Shown here: piece by piece, positions 51,818 to 61,048 of the stretch
Layout: each line of letters begins with the position of its first letter
Numbering within the stretch: position 1 is the stretch's first letter
NCBI GenBank assembly: GCA_903859705.1
Contig: CAIONQ010000105.1
Location: 62,001 to 126,000 of the forward strand
Source of the DNA: an uncultured Chthonomonas sp.
GTDB taxonomy: Bacteria > Armatimonadota > Chthonomonadetes > Chthonomonadales > Chthonomonadaceae
Direction: 5' to 3'
Length of the DNA stretch: 64,000 bases
Program-made: the position numbers and the translations under genes
The notes under the pieces: generated by a model
What the model saw: the letters and a program-made list of their open reading frames with translations, nothing else
Databases searched by the model: none
What the model was told of the DNA's origin: nothing

Positions 51818-54800
51818 CTACCTGAATTCAAAGCTGCCCCACAATGTGGGGCTCAGCTCAGCTTCGCTGGGCACATCGGCAACAATGCCTGTTGCCTTGT
51901 TGGACCAGTACACACGTTGCAGAGTTTGAAAACCGTTGCCGCGAAGTATGCCGAGATCGCCTTTAATGGTTGCACCCGTGGCCGGGTTAAGCCCCAGGAT
52001 TACCAGCGGTGCGGACAACTGATAGTTGCCTTTGCCATCATCGGTAAGCTCCACCTGGTTGCTTACGTCTTCCACGCTATCAAACCGCAGGGTGCGCCAT
52101 GGCGAGCTAAATGCCATCGGTGCCCCGTGCGGTGTTGTGCCTTTCTGCCGGTAGAGCACTGCCAGCGTTTTGCCCTTAACACGTGTTACAAGCAGGCGCT
52201 CTCCACCATCCACCGCACCCAGCATCAGGTCCAGCGCTCCGCCGGTTTTGAACGCCGCCAGAGGGTTATCGCCGCTGTTTCTAAGTAGTTCCGGGTCGGC
52301 AGTACGGAAGGCAGCATACAGCCTGTCGCCAGATACGGAGATTGCAGCCGATACATTGTATGGCTTCGAGTTGCTATCAAAGAAGGCAGCAACGCCACGT
52401 TTGTCGATGCTGGCCCACTCTGCTGAACTCCAGTCCTTAAGCTCATTTGATAGTGTGGGCGGTGACGAGAGCTTGTTGACAACAATTCGCTGAACTCCTC
52501 GCTGCTTCTGCCTCTCTATTTCCAGCAATCGAATGCTTTCGGCAGAGCGCTTTAGGTCTGCCACAGTTACATGGATCGTAGCTTCAGGAAGCCGGCGAAC
52601 AGATTCCAGGCCATCCACGCGAACGAGGCTCGGGTGGCTTGCATTCAGGTAGATGTTTCCATCTTCAGCCTGCATGATACTCGGCCAGAAGTTCTCATCA
52701 TGCAGGGTCAGAGCGTTTAGCAGCATGCCGCGCGGTGCGCTCGGCATTGTCCAAGTGGCGCCCTGCCGTACATCCTGAAAGAGAGTAGATACAAACATGC
52801 CATCGGCGGTAAGCATGTACATGTTGCCCATATTGCCGTTAATGCAGAATACTGGCCCGGCATTGCCACGTGTAGGGGTAACAAAGCCACCGAGCAACCT
52901 TGTTGTGCCAATTAGCTCCCCGGGAAACTCTGGCGCTGGAGACTCATGGGATGCATGAAGGCCGGGCCATAAACTGGGATAGCTCCAGAGTGGCACTCCA
53001 TTTTTTGCACCACCGATACCATAGGGGCTGAAAGGTTTGGGTGCGTTGGTCAAAATGGTCCAACCGTTTTGGGTAAGCGCCTGGTCACCACCACTGGATA
53101 CGGCCCCCTGGGCTCCTTTGACAAGAGCTTTCCCTGTTGGCGAATATACGGGAACATCTGCGGCAGTGTAATTCTGAGGTGAGAATGCGGTTGCAACGTC
53201 ATTCAGGCGAGAAGTAACGAAAGTGAGATCGGGCATTACGGTGATTCCGCCAATACTGCCCTTCCACATTGTTACCTCAGCTGGTTGAACCTGCCCATCG
53301 CCGTTTTGATCGTACCACTGGAATACCGTTTCGTTTTGCCAGGTGTCTCCTTTGAGGTTGATGCCTGTGGGCCATCGGTGCTTAAACGGATCGGTTTTCA
53401 GCAGGCTCCACTCATTAGCTCTGCCCATGGCTGCAACAGGTTTTGCTATTGCCGCTTGATAGAGCCAGAGCATGGCAATGGGAGCGCCATTTGTGGGGTT
53501 GGAGTTGTAACAGTTGGAAAGGTAGCGCTTGCCATGTGCGTATACTGGTGTTTCTGGCGGAGCACCAACGCCAAACCCATCAGGATATGGGAAGTTTGAG
53601 CCCTCTGGCCGATAGAACACGGTAGTAAGCTGGCTGGTGCCTGTTTTCCAGTCCAGCTTAAACTCCATTCCGTGGAACAGGAAGCGAGACTTATCTCGCG
53701 GATCCAGTGTGCCGCCACCGCCGTACTCTGCGGGGCCATAAAAGGCCTGCAGCAGTTTGCCTTCTGCACTCCATACCGAGAGGCGCTTGGGCTGAAAGTC
53801 GTTTTCTGCTACCCATATCTTGCCAGCGTTATCTATGGTTACGCCAAGGGGATGGTTCATATGCAAAGGATCGTAGGTACCCGGTGCCGGCGCGCCGGCA
53901 TGCCCGATGTTTCTTACAACCTGGCCAGTTTTTGAGAATACCTTCACCTGGTGGCTGTTGCCCTGATCGGTGATGTAGATCTGATCGGCATCGTCCAGGG
54001 CGATTCCCTGCGGATCCTCCAACTCAGAACCTATGATCCGCTGTGGTGTGCTCATCAACCGTTGTGCCACTGTGCCAGGAGCGAAGCGTAGGAGAGACCT
54101 GCCAGAGAGCACCAGCAGGCCACCCTCTTTATCAAACGCAATACCACGCGGATCGTTAACTGGTATCGTACCAATCTGTTTGCCGGCTCGAGCGTCTACA
54201 ACAAATAGCCGAGAAAGTTTTGGAAGTGCGGCCACCAGTATTCCGTTGTGCACGGCGATGCCGGTAACTGCAGAGTTCGGATTATGATCGTCCTGTGGTT
54301 CCCCCGGAAACTTATAGGTTGGCTGCAGTACAGGTGTATCGCCGCTTTTCTTAAGGGCCGTAAGGCGAAGCTCACCCCAGGCGGCGGCTGCGTAGGCGTA
54401 AACGTCCGGCACCGGGTGCTCGCCCCGATCTCGCGCAAGATAGGGTGCGCCGGTCCAGTTGCCGCCGATCCATCCTTTGCCGTCGCGTTTCCGCCCATCC
54501 AGATCCAGCCATGCCAGCCCACTGCCGCCTTCCGTAACATAGCTGCCTGCCAGGATAGTGGGTTTGTCTGGCGCCTGCGGCACAAACAGTACCGAACTGG
54601 GCGGTGTATGGTTGGAGAGCCAACCGCCGGTGTGATCTGCCGTTTCCCAAACCGGATGCCCCGCACTGTACAGTGAAAACTCGTATCGCAGTTTTATCCC
54701 GGAATGCACCAGCCCTCGCACATGGTAAACGCCGGGCTTAACTTGCGTGGTGGGGATGTGGTAGATACCGTGGCGTGAGGCATCGGGATCTCTGCCGAGA

Positions 54801-56089
54801 TCATCGGTGCCATCCCACCACACCGTATTGGCACCGGCCGGGAATGAAGCATCTGAAATCAGATTGCGAACCCGTTTTCCGCTCGGATCCTCAATTACAA
54901 GCGTCACATGGCCAGCAGATGCCAGCTTGAAATGGATCGGAATTTGTGCTGGAACCGCAGCTGGCGGAGGCGGCGGCAGAGATGTAGCGAGATCTGGGCC
55001 AGTAACCGCATGTATCGCAAGCAGTTCACCGAGCCAGATGCGGGTGCCATTTTTTATGTTGCCATTTAGATGAGGGTGCTGCTCACGGGTGGGTGCCGTG
55101 ATAAGCAGGCGCAGCGCGCGGGTGGTTACGGTGCGCCCAAAATCCAACCAGTTGACACCAAGCGAGCGTGGATACTGGTTATCGAGCGTGGAAAACGACC
55201 GAATACTCTTCCAATCTGTTTCCACGCTCAGTGCGGGATGGCGGTTGGCTGGCCCAATATACTCCTGCACATCAACGGCGCCAAATCCAGCCCACAGGGC
55301 GTTTAGCCCGGTAAGCGTAACGGGTGTTGGCCAGGTCAGTCGAATCCACTCCGGGCGATCCGGAGCGATGTGAAAGGCAGCATCGGAGGTGTTGTCCCAG
55401 GCATTCCAGGTGTTGTTATTGCTTTCATCAATAATGCGGCCAGCTTTTTCGGAATTTGCCCTTGTTTCCACCGTGGCTGCCGGGGCAACATTACACAGGC
55501 GCTGTGGCAAAACATAGGCGCCGCCCAGCCAACCTGCAAAACTGGTATCGGTTAGCTCGGCGTTGTGTGTAAACCGAACGGCTCGCGAGGTTGTGCCGGG
55601 CGGCAGCACCCACAGGGCATACTCTTCTTGCTGAGGCTGTAGAGCGGTTTGCCGCCTGCCTTTTAGGCGGAATGCAGATATCCATTGGGTATCGTTTGCA
55701 AGCACACCAGGATAGGCCGCCGAAGCACGTAATACGCTCACCGTTATGTCGCCTCGGGTGAGGATCGTGCCAACTGAGATTGCGGATTTCCAGCCAATTC
55801 TGAGATGCCTCTTGCCAGGGGATTTTCCCTCGCCGAAGTGAACTCCGTCCCACTGTGGAGCGGTAGAAGCGGTCCAAAGTGCGTGGGTAGGTCCATCCTG
55901 AGGCAAGCCTACAGCAGTTTCTGTGCCGTTTGCCCACACGGCATAGGCAGTTGGGTCCACATTTGCAGCAAGCACCGGTGTGGCAAACGTCCCCGGCTCT
56001 GGCTGGGCCATGGTGCGTGCATTCGCGCAGGCAAACATTGCTGCTGCTGCCCCAATACCCATAAACAATCTGAAACGGTTGGAGATCAT
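51818..56089 (-). CDS. Giant secreted multidomain protein with NHL propeller and CBM9-like end
   Basis: This is a 1,423-residue exported protein. The start at 56089 follows AGGAACTGCCA and opens a signal peptide (MISNRFRLFMGIGAAAAMFA). A discoidin-like stretch (RIIDESNNNTWNAWDNTSD ... IRLTWPTPVTLTGLNALW), a FlgD-type Ig fold (GHVTLVIEDPSGKRVRNLIS) and NHL repeats (DPQGIALDDADQIYITDQGN, HPLGVTIDNAGKIWVAENDF) follow in order. The last 210 residues resemble CBM9/DOMON domains (NVSAAISVSGDRLYAAFRT). I infer binding or handling of polysaccharide at the cell surface, next to the converging glycosidase. No catalytic motif is recognised. Confidence 0.85.
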   Translation of the reverse strand: MISNRFRLFMGIGAAAAMFACANARTMAQPEPGTFATPVLAANVDPTAYAVWANGTETAVGLPQDGPTHALWTASTAPQWDGVHFGEGKSPGKRHLRIGWKSAISVGTILTRGDITVSVLRASAAYPGVLANDTQWISAFRLKGRRQTALQPQQEEYALWVLPPGTTSRAVRFTHNAELTDTSFAGWLGGAYVLPQRLCNVAPAATVETRANSEKAGRIIDESNNNTWNAWDNTSDAAFHIAPDRPEWIRLTWPTPVTLTGLNALWAGFGAVDVQEYIGPANRHPALSVETDWKSIRSFSTLDNQYPRSLGVNWLDFGRTVTTRALRLLITAPTREQHPHLNGNIKNGTRIWLGELLAIHAVTGPDLATSLPPPPPAAVPAQIPIHFKLASAGHVTLVIEDPSGKRVRNLISDASFPAGANTVWWDGTDDLGRDPDASRHGIYHIPTTQVKPGVYHVRGLVHSGIKLRYEFSLYSAGHPVWETADHTGGWLSNHTPPSSVLFVPQAPDKPTILAGSYVTEGGSGLAWLDLDGRKRDGKGWIGGNWTGAPYLARDRGEHPVPDVYAYAAAAWGELRLTALKKSGDTPVLQPTYKFPGEPQDDHNPNSAVTGIAVHNGILVAALPKLSRLFVVDARAGKQIGTIPVNDPRGIAFDKEGGLLVLSGRSLLRFAPGTVAQRLMSTPQRIIGSELEDPQGIALDDADQIYITDQGNSHQVKVFSKTGQVVRNIGHAGAPAPGTYDPLHMNHPLGVTIDNAGKIWVAENDFQPKRLSVWSAEGKLLQAFYGPAEYGGGGTLDPRDKSRFLFHGMEFKLDWKTGTSQLTTVFYRPEGSNFPYPDGFGVGAPPETPVYAHGKRYLSNCYNSNPTNGAPIAMLWLYQAAIAKPVAAMGRANEWSLLKTDPFKHRWPTGINLKGDTWQNETVFQWYDQNGDGQVQPAEVTMWKGSIGGITVMPDLTFVTSRLNDVATAFSPQNYTAADVPVYSPTGKALVKGAQGAVSSGGDQALTQNGWTILTNAPKPFSPYGIGGAKNGVPLWSYPSLWPGLHASHESPAPEFPGELIGTTRLLGGFVTPTRGNAGPVFCINGNMGNMYMLTADGMFVSTLFQDVRQGATWTMPSAPRGMLLNALTLHDENFWPSIMQAEDGNIYLNASHPSLVRVDGLESVRRLPEATIHVTVADLKRSAESIRLLEIERQKQRGVQRIVVNKLSSPPTLSNELKDWSSAEWASIDKRGVAAFFDSNSKPYNVSAAISVSGDRLYAAFRTADPELLRNSGDNPLAAFKTGGALDLMLGAVDGGERLLVTRVKGKTLAVLYRQKGTTPHGAPMAFSSPWRTLRFDSVEDVSNQVELTDDGKGNYQLSAPLVILGLNPATGATIKGDLGILRGNGFQTLQRVYWSNKATGIVADVPSEAELSPTLWGSFEFR

Positions 56090-56203
56090 TGGCAGTTCCT
56101 GATGGCTCACGTATGTGCACGGATGCTGATGAAGCGATATACTACCGAGTGCTATTCGCAGCCACCGGCAAAGTCCCTGTTGCTTGAATACCCTAAAAAC
56201 GTT

Positions 56204-56236
56204 GGCTTCCGCATTGCCTGGGGCAGTACGGAAGCC
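56204..56236 (-). terminator. Terminator of the BlaI/M56 operon
   Basis: An 8-bp stem (ggcttccg at 56204-56211 with cggaagcc at 56229-56236) has further pairing inside the loop. On the minus strand it is followed by AACGTTTTTAGG, a short T tract, 53 nt after the M56 stop. Confidence 0.6.
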
Positions 56237-56288
56237 ATGAATTTGCATCTTATGCTGTTTTGTGAGCGAAATACTTGCCGATAGTCAC

Positions 56289-59243
56289 TTACTTTCTATC
56301 CACAATCTTAAAGGTGAGGGGCGCGGTTTTCATGCGGAAACCCGGTTCAAGCCATTCTTTGCCATCTCTGCCACGGACAATAGTTTCACGATGCGCCTTC
56401 TCATCCACCCGATGCCCCATGCCGTCCTCGGTCCAGAGGCGATAGGTGCCCGGGTGGCTGCGCCAGTATCTGTGAGGTTCTAACACGTTTTCAGGTTGCC
56501 CGGGATCGGAAGAAGGGGCGAGGCAACTGCAAACTTTTACAATTTCGCCGGGCTGCAGTATGAGTGGAGCTACCTTAACCATTCCGGCCGGGCCATGGCC
56601 AGAGGTAAGCGGTGCACCCAACGGAGAGGACCATTCAACAGGCTGCCCGGTGGGCAGGAATTCATGCGCTGGATCTGCCTCGGGCGAAATGTGCAGGGCG
56701 TGGTAGTCGCCAGGTTGACGCAAATAGGAGTATTTGAGTGTCTCGTTTGTTGTGTTCCGGAGGAAGATATCGACCTGAATTGCATCGCCTGAATAAAAAG
56801 TGTCTCTTCCACCAACAGTAGCTACTCCCACCTGAATTCCATTGACTGGCGCACCCCAGCGTGCAAACTGCCGGTTATCCCGCACTTCAAACTCCAGAAC
56901 GGTTGCATCTTCTGGCCTGGAGTTACTCTGCTTAACGCGGTACTGGCCCGGTTCCAGCCTGGCCCCTGGCATATCTGCCGCAGAAAGAGAGAAGCGCCCA
57001 ACAGCCACCTCTTCAGAGCGTACCGTTTCCAGAGTTTTTCCGCTCGGAAGGATGAATGGTTCTACCTTCAGATTTTGTGCGTTTACGATCGCTAATTCAC
57101 CGCTCGGAGTTGTAATCTGCAGGGGAGTGTGGATGAGCATCGCGGATGTATCTACCCGAGAACCGGTTCCTGCCTTTTGGCTGCGTTTCAGCAGATACTC
57201 CAGCATCACCGGCTCGCCTTCGAAAAACACCTGCTTACTGAAGGCAGTGCGGATGCCGGTTTGCCAACCCATGGTTGGCGAGCCCCAGGCTACAGCTCCT
57301 GTAGCGCTTATTGAAACTGGGATGGTGCCAGTTTTTACCAGAAGAGATGGTATCGAACCCATGATATAAACCTTAACATCCTGATTCAGCACGTATCTTC
57401 CGGGTGAGGCGACGACGTATTGAGAGCACCCACCGATATCTAAGCCTGACTGTTCCGGGCCAGCCTGTAGAAGCCCAAGCCTGGAAGTTCCTGCAAATAC
57501 TGTTTGCCCGGGCTGAAGCACATATACCAGCATGAACGTAGTTTGCTTTTGGTCATGCCGTACAATGCCTTCGCCGATATTCACAGTGGGTCCAGGGATG
57601 TTAATGCGATAATCCAAACTGCCAGACACGACGTAAAAATTTGGATTTAGTTCTTCCGGACGTTGCCTAAATCCTACCTGAATTGACTGGGATGAAGTGT
57701 TCTTAAGGTACACCTCTAACGAGATTAACTCGCCAGCATGGAAGCTTCTGCCAACCGCAGGTGACATTAGTCCAGCTGTAAGCCCGGATGCCGAAGGCAA
57801 GCCCCAGGCAATGCCGCTGCTATCAGGATTTGTGATCTGAGGCAACAATAATTGTACACGCTTAGCTTTTGGGAGGGATACCGACTGTTGTGTGGCCGCT
57901 TGAGTCAAGACGGCTGGCATGCGCGATAGATCGCTAACAGCAGATTGATAGTTAGGATCATTCTCGGTATTGGATTGTAATGCAGGCGCGCTGGTTACAT
58001 GAGTTGGTGCTACAGAAGGGAGCTTCTCAATTGAGGCATATCGGTTATGGACTACCGGCCTATCAGCACGTGCATCTACATGTAATAGGCCCAACGTAAA
58101 GCTGCTGGCCAGGAACAACAGAACGCCGACAGATGCACGTAGCTTATTCAGGCGTGGAGGGGCACCAGAAATTCCCATCAGGCGAAGCAGGCGCTGCTCC
58201 AATTTGCCAGAATTCTTACTGGCAGCCATCGAAACAGTAAGGGTAAGCGCAAGAGCAACGCCCGCTGAAACGCTAATGCCACTACGGCAATTTGCCGCGA
58301 TGGCCAGTAAGTGCCCCGCATAGTCGGCACCTGGCATTCCCTGCGCAAGCACACATTCGTCACAGGCAATCTCCGTTTCAATACGCAGCCGTGACCGCAA
58401 CAGCCATAGGAGCGGGTGAAACCAGAGCAAGCAACACAACATGGAAACGGTGGTCAGAATCGGCCAGTCTCGCCGGGTAATATGGGCTGCCTCATGCAGA
58501 ATGGCCGCCTTCAACCGCTGTGTATCCCAGGTGCTGGCATCGGTAGGAAGCAGAATGGTTGGAGAACGCCAGCCAAAGGCCATAGGGCAAAGAGGCTGTG
58601 TGGATGAGTACATACATACTTGAGTGCCCTCTGGAATATGGGCAGAAATCTCAGAACCAGGAATCCAGGTAGTGGCATTACTGCGGATCTTAAAAATTTG
58701 AACAAAGCCGAACAGCATTCGTGGGAGAAACAGCAGGGCACCCGTTGCCCAGATGGCAACAATTATCGTCACAGTATTGAATAGGCCGTTGCGTTTATGA
58801 ATCAATATTGAGGTTGCAGAGATAGCGGACGGTGTAATGGCTGCCAATTCAGGAAGGTTTAAAGGCCGCTTTGGCTCACTAACAGTGGGATGCGCTGTTT
58901 GGGCTTGCTGATCGGTAATCGCCGCTAGCGGCTGTTGCATTGACATGCTGTATGTGGTGACTGCTGGCGGTGCCGCTGCGGTGCGTGCGGTTGCAATCGG
59001 TTGCACGGTGGAAGCGTAACGAAACGGGACGACAACCCGGTATCTGCTGAACTGCACCACAGGCAGAATTGCCATACATACAAACGCTGTCACGCAAATC
59101 ATAGACCGAGCAGCGGCCGATGATCGGCGCATGGCTGCGAGCAGCCCACCACATGCAAGGAACAGAAGCAGGGACTTAGTTATGAGTTCAACCGCAAACA
59201 GGGCATTGCCACTTAGCAACGCTTGCATGGAGAGTGGATTCAT
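56289..59243 (-). CDS. BlaR1/MecR1-like M56 membrane metallopeptidase with three extracytoplasmic repeats
   Basis: This is a 984-residue sensor peptidase. There are transmembrane helices near 18-38, 47-65, 155-180 and 262-283, and a further one near 369-388. The cytoplasmic M56 zinc site is HEAAH (250-254) with the third-ligand region ETEIACDE (289-296). Instead of a penicillin-binding sensor domain, the exported part (from about 390) carries a Ser/Thr/Pro linker and three related modules starting at about 478, 651 and 794 with (A/R)WG-x-P...G and FxxGExIxLEVxLKNT-like strands. The signal it senses is unknown. The ATG overlaps the repressor stop (ATGA). Confidence 0.92.
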   Translation of the reverse strand: MNPLSMQALLSGNALFAVELITKSLLLFLACGGLLAAMRRSSAAARSMICVTAFVCMAILPVVQFSRYRVVVPFRYASTVQPIATARTAAAPPAVTTYSMSMQQPLAAITDQQAQTAHPTVSEPKRPLNLPELAAITPSAISATSILIHKRNGLFNTVTIIVAIWATGALLFLPRMLFGFVQIFKIRSNATTWIPGSEISAHIPEGTQVCMYSSTQPLCPMAFGWRSPTILLPTDASTWDTQRLKAAILHEAAHITRRDWPILTTVSMLCCLLWFHPLLWLLRSRLRIETEIACDECVLAQGMPGADYAGHLLAIAANCRSGISVSAGVALALTLTVSMAASKNSGKLEQRLLRLMGISGAPPRLNKLRASVGVLLFLASSFTLGLLHVDARADRPVVHNRYASIEKLPSVAPTHVTSAPALQSNTENDPNYQSAVSDLSRMPAVLTQAATQQSVSLPKAKRVQLLLPQITNPDSSGIAWGLPSASGLTAGLMSPAVGRSFHAGELISLEVYLKNTSSQSIQVGFRQRPEELNPNFYVVSGSLDYRINIPGPTVNIGEGIVRHDQKQTTFMLVYVLQPGQTVFAGTSRLGLLQAGPEQSGLDIGGCSQYVVASPGRYVLNQDVKVYIMGSIPSLLVKTGTIPVSISATGAVAWGSPTMGWQTGIRTAFSKQVFFEGEPVMLEYLLKRSQKAGTGSRVDTSAMLIHTPLQITTPSGELAIVNAQNLKVEPFILPSGKTLETVRSEEVAVGRFSLSAADMPGARLEPGQYRVKQSNSRPEDATVLEFEVRDNRQFARWGAPVNGIQVGVATVGGRDTFYSGDAIQVDIFLRNTTNETLKYSYLRQPGDYHALHISPEADPAHEFLPTGQPVEWSSPLGAPLTSGHGPAGMVKVAPLILQPGEIVKVCSCLAPSSDPGQPENVLEPHRYWRSHPGTYRLWTEDGMGHRVDEKAHRETIVRGRDGKEWLEPGFRMKTAPLTFKIVDRK

Positions 59244-59632
59244 GACTCGAGGTCCTTTCCGGCCTTCGCCGCCTCAATAATCTCGCCCAACCGATTCAGC
59301 TGTTCTACAGAGAGGTTACGCTCTTCCGTTGAGAGCAACGTAGCTACGACACTCTCTGTGCTTCCACCAAAAAATGTATTCACAAGCTGTGATAGCGCAG
59401 ACTGTGCTGCTTCTTTACGGGGTGTGGCTGGAGTGTAAAGGTAGCGCGAACCATCCTTTCTATGAGAAACATGGCCCTTTTGCTCTAGAATGGCCAGCAA
59501 TGCACGCACAGAGGAGTAGCTGGGCGGATCCGGCATCTGCTCCAGCACTTCGGAAACAGTAGATGCTGAGCGCCTGTACAGCACTTCCATAATCTCTCGC
59601 TCACGTCTGCTGAACTTGCCGTTAACTGTCAA
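59240..59632 (-). CDS. BlaI/MecI-family transcriptional repressor
   Basis: This is a 130-residue winged-helix repressor with SRREREIMEVLYRRSASTVSE, PSYSSVRALLAILEQKGHV (recognition helix) and the wing SHRKDGSRYLY. The C-terminal helices allow dimerisation and contain the region where M56 partners cut. By analogy with BlaI/BlaR1, cleavage by the downstream M56 peptidase would relieve repression of this operon. Two matching dyads flank its promoter. Confidence 0.94.
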   Translation of the reverse strand: MTVNGKFSRREREIMEVLYRRSASTVSEVLEQMPDPPSYSSVRALLAILEQKGHVSHRKDGSRYLYTPATPRKEAAQSALSQLVNTFFGGSTESVVATLLSTEERNLSVEQLNRLGEIIEAAKAGKDLES

Positions 59633-59653
59633 CTAAATACCCCCGAATCGTAA

Positions 59654-59669
59654 TGCTAAGATTTTAGCA
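59654..59669. promoter_or_regulatory. BlaI-type operator O1
   Basis: The 16-bp dyad tgctaa-gatt-ttagca overlaps the -10 element of the minus-strand promoter, so a bound repressor would block RNA polymerase. It begins 22 nt before the repressor start codon and matches O2 in both 6-nt arms. Confidence 0.78.
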
Positions 59670-59689
59670 GTGAGTCTTTGTTGTGTCAA
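59661..59689 (-). promoter_or_regulatory. Promoter of the BlaI/M56 operon
   Basis: On the minus strand TTGACA (59684-59689) and TAAAAT (59661-59666) are separated by exactly 17 bp: a perfect -35 and a one-mismatch -10. It is framed by the two operators. Confidence 0.8.
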
Positions 59690-59695
59690 TGGAAT

Positions 59696-59711
59696 TGCTA
59701 AAAATTTAGCA
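59696..59711. promoter_or_regulatory. BlaI-type operator O2
   Basis: The 16-bp dyad tgctaa-aaat-ttagca is identical to O1 in both arms. Its centre is 42 bp from that of O1, four helical turns, so two dimers would lie on the same face. It sits just upstream of the -35 and 130 nt before mqnE, so it might touch that promoter too. Confidence 0.78.
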
Positions 59712-59774
59712 TGGAATGTGAGCGGGAGTTTGTGGGCAATTATCCATTTTGGATTGGCGTGCAATTCGCTAAGG

Positions 59775-59790
59775 TATAATTTCGTATAAT
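59775..59790 (+). promoter_or_regulatory. Candidate -10 elements of mqnE
   Basis: Two TATAAT hexamers stand ten bases apart (59775-59780 and 59785-59790), about 55 nt before the start codon. TTGGCG (59754-59759) is a possible -35, but its spacing to the first hexamer is short (15 bp). Confidence 0.5.
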
Positions 59791-59841
59791 GCATGTCTAA
59801 ACGGACAGTTTTCGCATCAGTTGAAGCAGGGAGTCGATTGT

Positions 59842-61032
59842 ATGTCTCTCATTGAGCGCCAGATTAACGATATCGCCAGAGCGCGCGCCATTCGCCTTGT
59901 TGGGTCCGACCTGATTGACATTTACGACCGCGTAATGTCTGGCGAGCGACTCACGGTGGAAGACGCGATTCGTTTGTACAAAGCTCCGAACTTATCCGGT
60001 GTGGGATTTATGGCAAATCTGGTTCGGGAGAGCCTGCATGGCAGCAAGGCCTTCTACGTTCGCAACCAGCACATTAACTACACCAATATCTGCAACAAAT
60101 TCTGCAAGTTCTGCTCCTTCTACGCCAAGAAGGGTGGCCCGGCCCCCTATGAAATGGATATGGCTGAGGTTCGCCGCCGACTTATGGAACACATAGATGT
60201 GCCAATCACAGAAGTACATATGGTTGGTGGGATTGATCCGCGCCTGCCGTACCAGTACTACCTGGATCTGTTGCACACAGTTAAGAGCGTTCGCCCAGGC
60301 GTACACATCAAGGCATTTACAGCCGTTGAGCTGGTAGAGATACAGCGCCAGGCCGGCAAACCGCTGCAAGATGTTATGCGTGAGTTGATGGATGCCGGCC
60401 TGGATTCACTGCCCGGTGGCGGCATCGAAATACTCTCGGACAGGGTGCATCGGGAACTGTTTGACCGTAAGCTCGATGGCGATGAGTGGATGGAAGTTGC
60501 CCGCACCGCTGCAAAGGTGGGGCTAACCCAGTACGCCACCATGCTGTATGGCCACATAGAAACCATTGAAGAGCGGGCCGAGCATCTGATAAAGTTGCGC
60601 GCCCTACAGGATGAAACTGGCCACTTTGTTACCATGACGCCACTTTCATTCCATCCAGAAGGCACGGAACTGGAGCATGTGCCGCATCCTACTGGTTACG
60701 ATGATCTGAGAAATATAGCGGTGGCCCGCCTGGTGCTGGATAACTTCCTGCACATCAAGTCTTTCTGGATCATGAACACGCCACAAGTTACGCAACTGGC
60801 GCTGTGGTATGGTGCGGATGATGTTGATGGCACAGTGCATGAATACGAGATTACGTACAAAGATGGCGACCACGGGAACAAAAAACAGGTGCTTACCCGC
60901 AAGCAGATGATTAAGCTGATTGAAGAGGCTGGTAGAACTCCAATAGAGCGAGACAGTCTTTACAACGAGGTTGCCTCGGTGGAAGAGACGGTGCCGCCTA
61001 AGAAGTTTATTCCGCTGGCGGTGCGCCAGTAA
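59842..61032 (+). CDS. mqnE: Aminofutalosine synthase (radical SAM, menaquinone pathway)
   Basis: This is a 396-residue radical SAM enzyme of the futalosine route. It joins 3-(1-carboxyvinyloxy)benzoate and S-adenosylmethionine to make 6-amino-6-deoxyfutalosine. The cluster motif CNKFCKFC gives Cys84, Cys88 and Cys91. MqnE-type blocks follow: MVGGIDPRLPYQYY, IKAFTAVE, LDSLPGGGIEIL, ATMLYGHIET and LSFHPEGTELEH. These fit MqnE better than the related MqnC. The start at 59842 has GGGAG eight bases upstream. An LD-carboxypeptidase gene follows after 16 nt. Confidence 0.93.
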   Translation: MSLIERQINDIARARAIRLVGSDLIDIYDRVMSGERLTVEDAIRLYKAPNLSGVGFMANLVRESLHGSKAFYVRNQHINYTNICNKFCKFCSFYAKKGGPAPYEMDMAEVRRRLMEHIDVPITEVHMVGGIDPRLPYQYYLDLLHTVKSVRPGVHIKAFTAVELVEIQRQAGKPLQDVMRELMDAGLDSLPGGGIEILSDRVHRELFDRKLDGDEWMEVARTAAKVGLTQYATMLYGHIETIEERAEHLIKLRALQDETGHFVTMTPLSFHPEGTELEHVPHPTGYDDLRNIAVARLVLDNFLHIKSFWIMNTPQVTQLALWYGADDVDGTVHEYEITYKDGDHGNKKQVLTRKQMIKLIEEAGRTPIERDSLYNEVASVEETVPPKKFIPLAVRQ

Positions 61033-61048
61033 GTTCAGAGGAAAGCGA

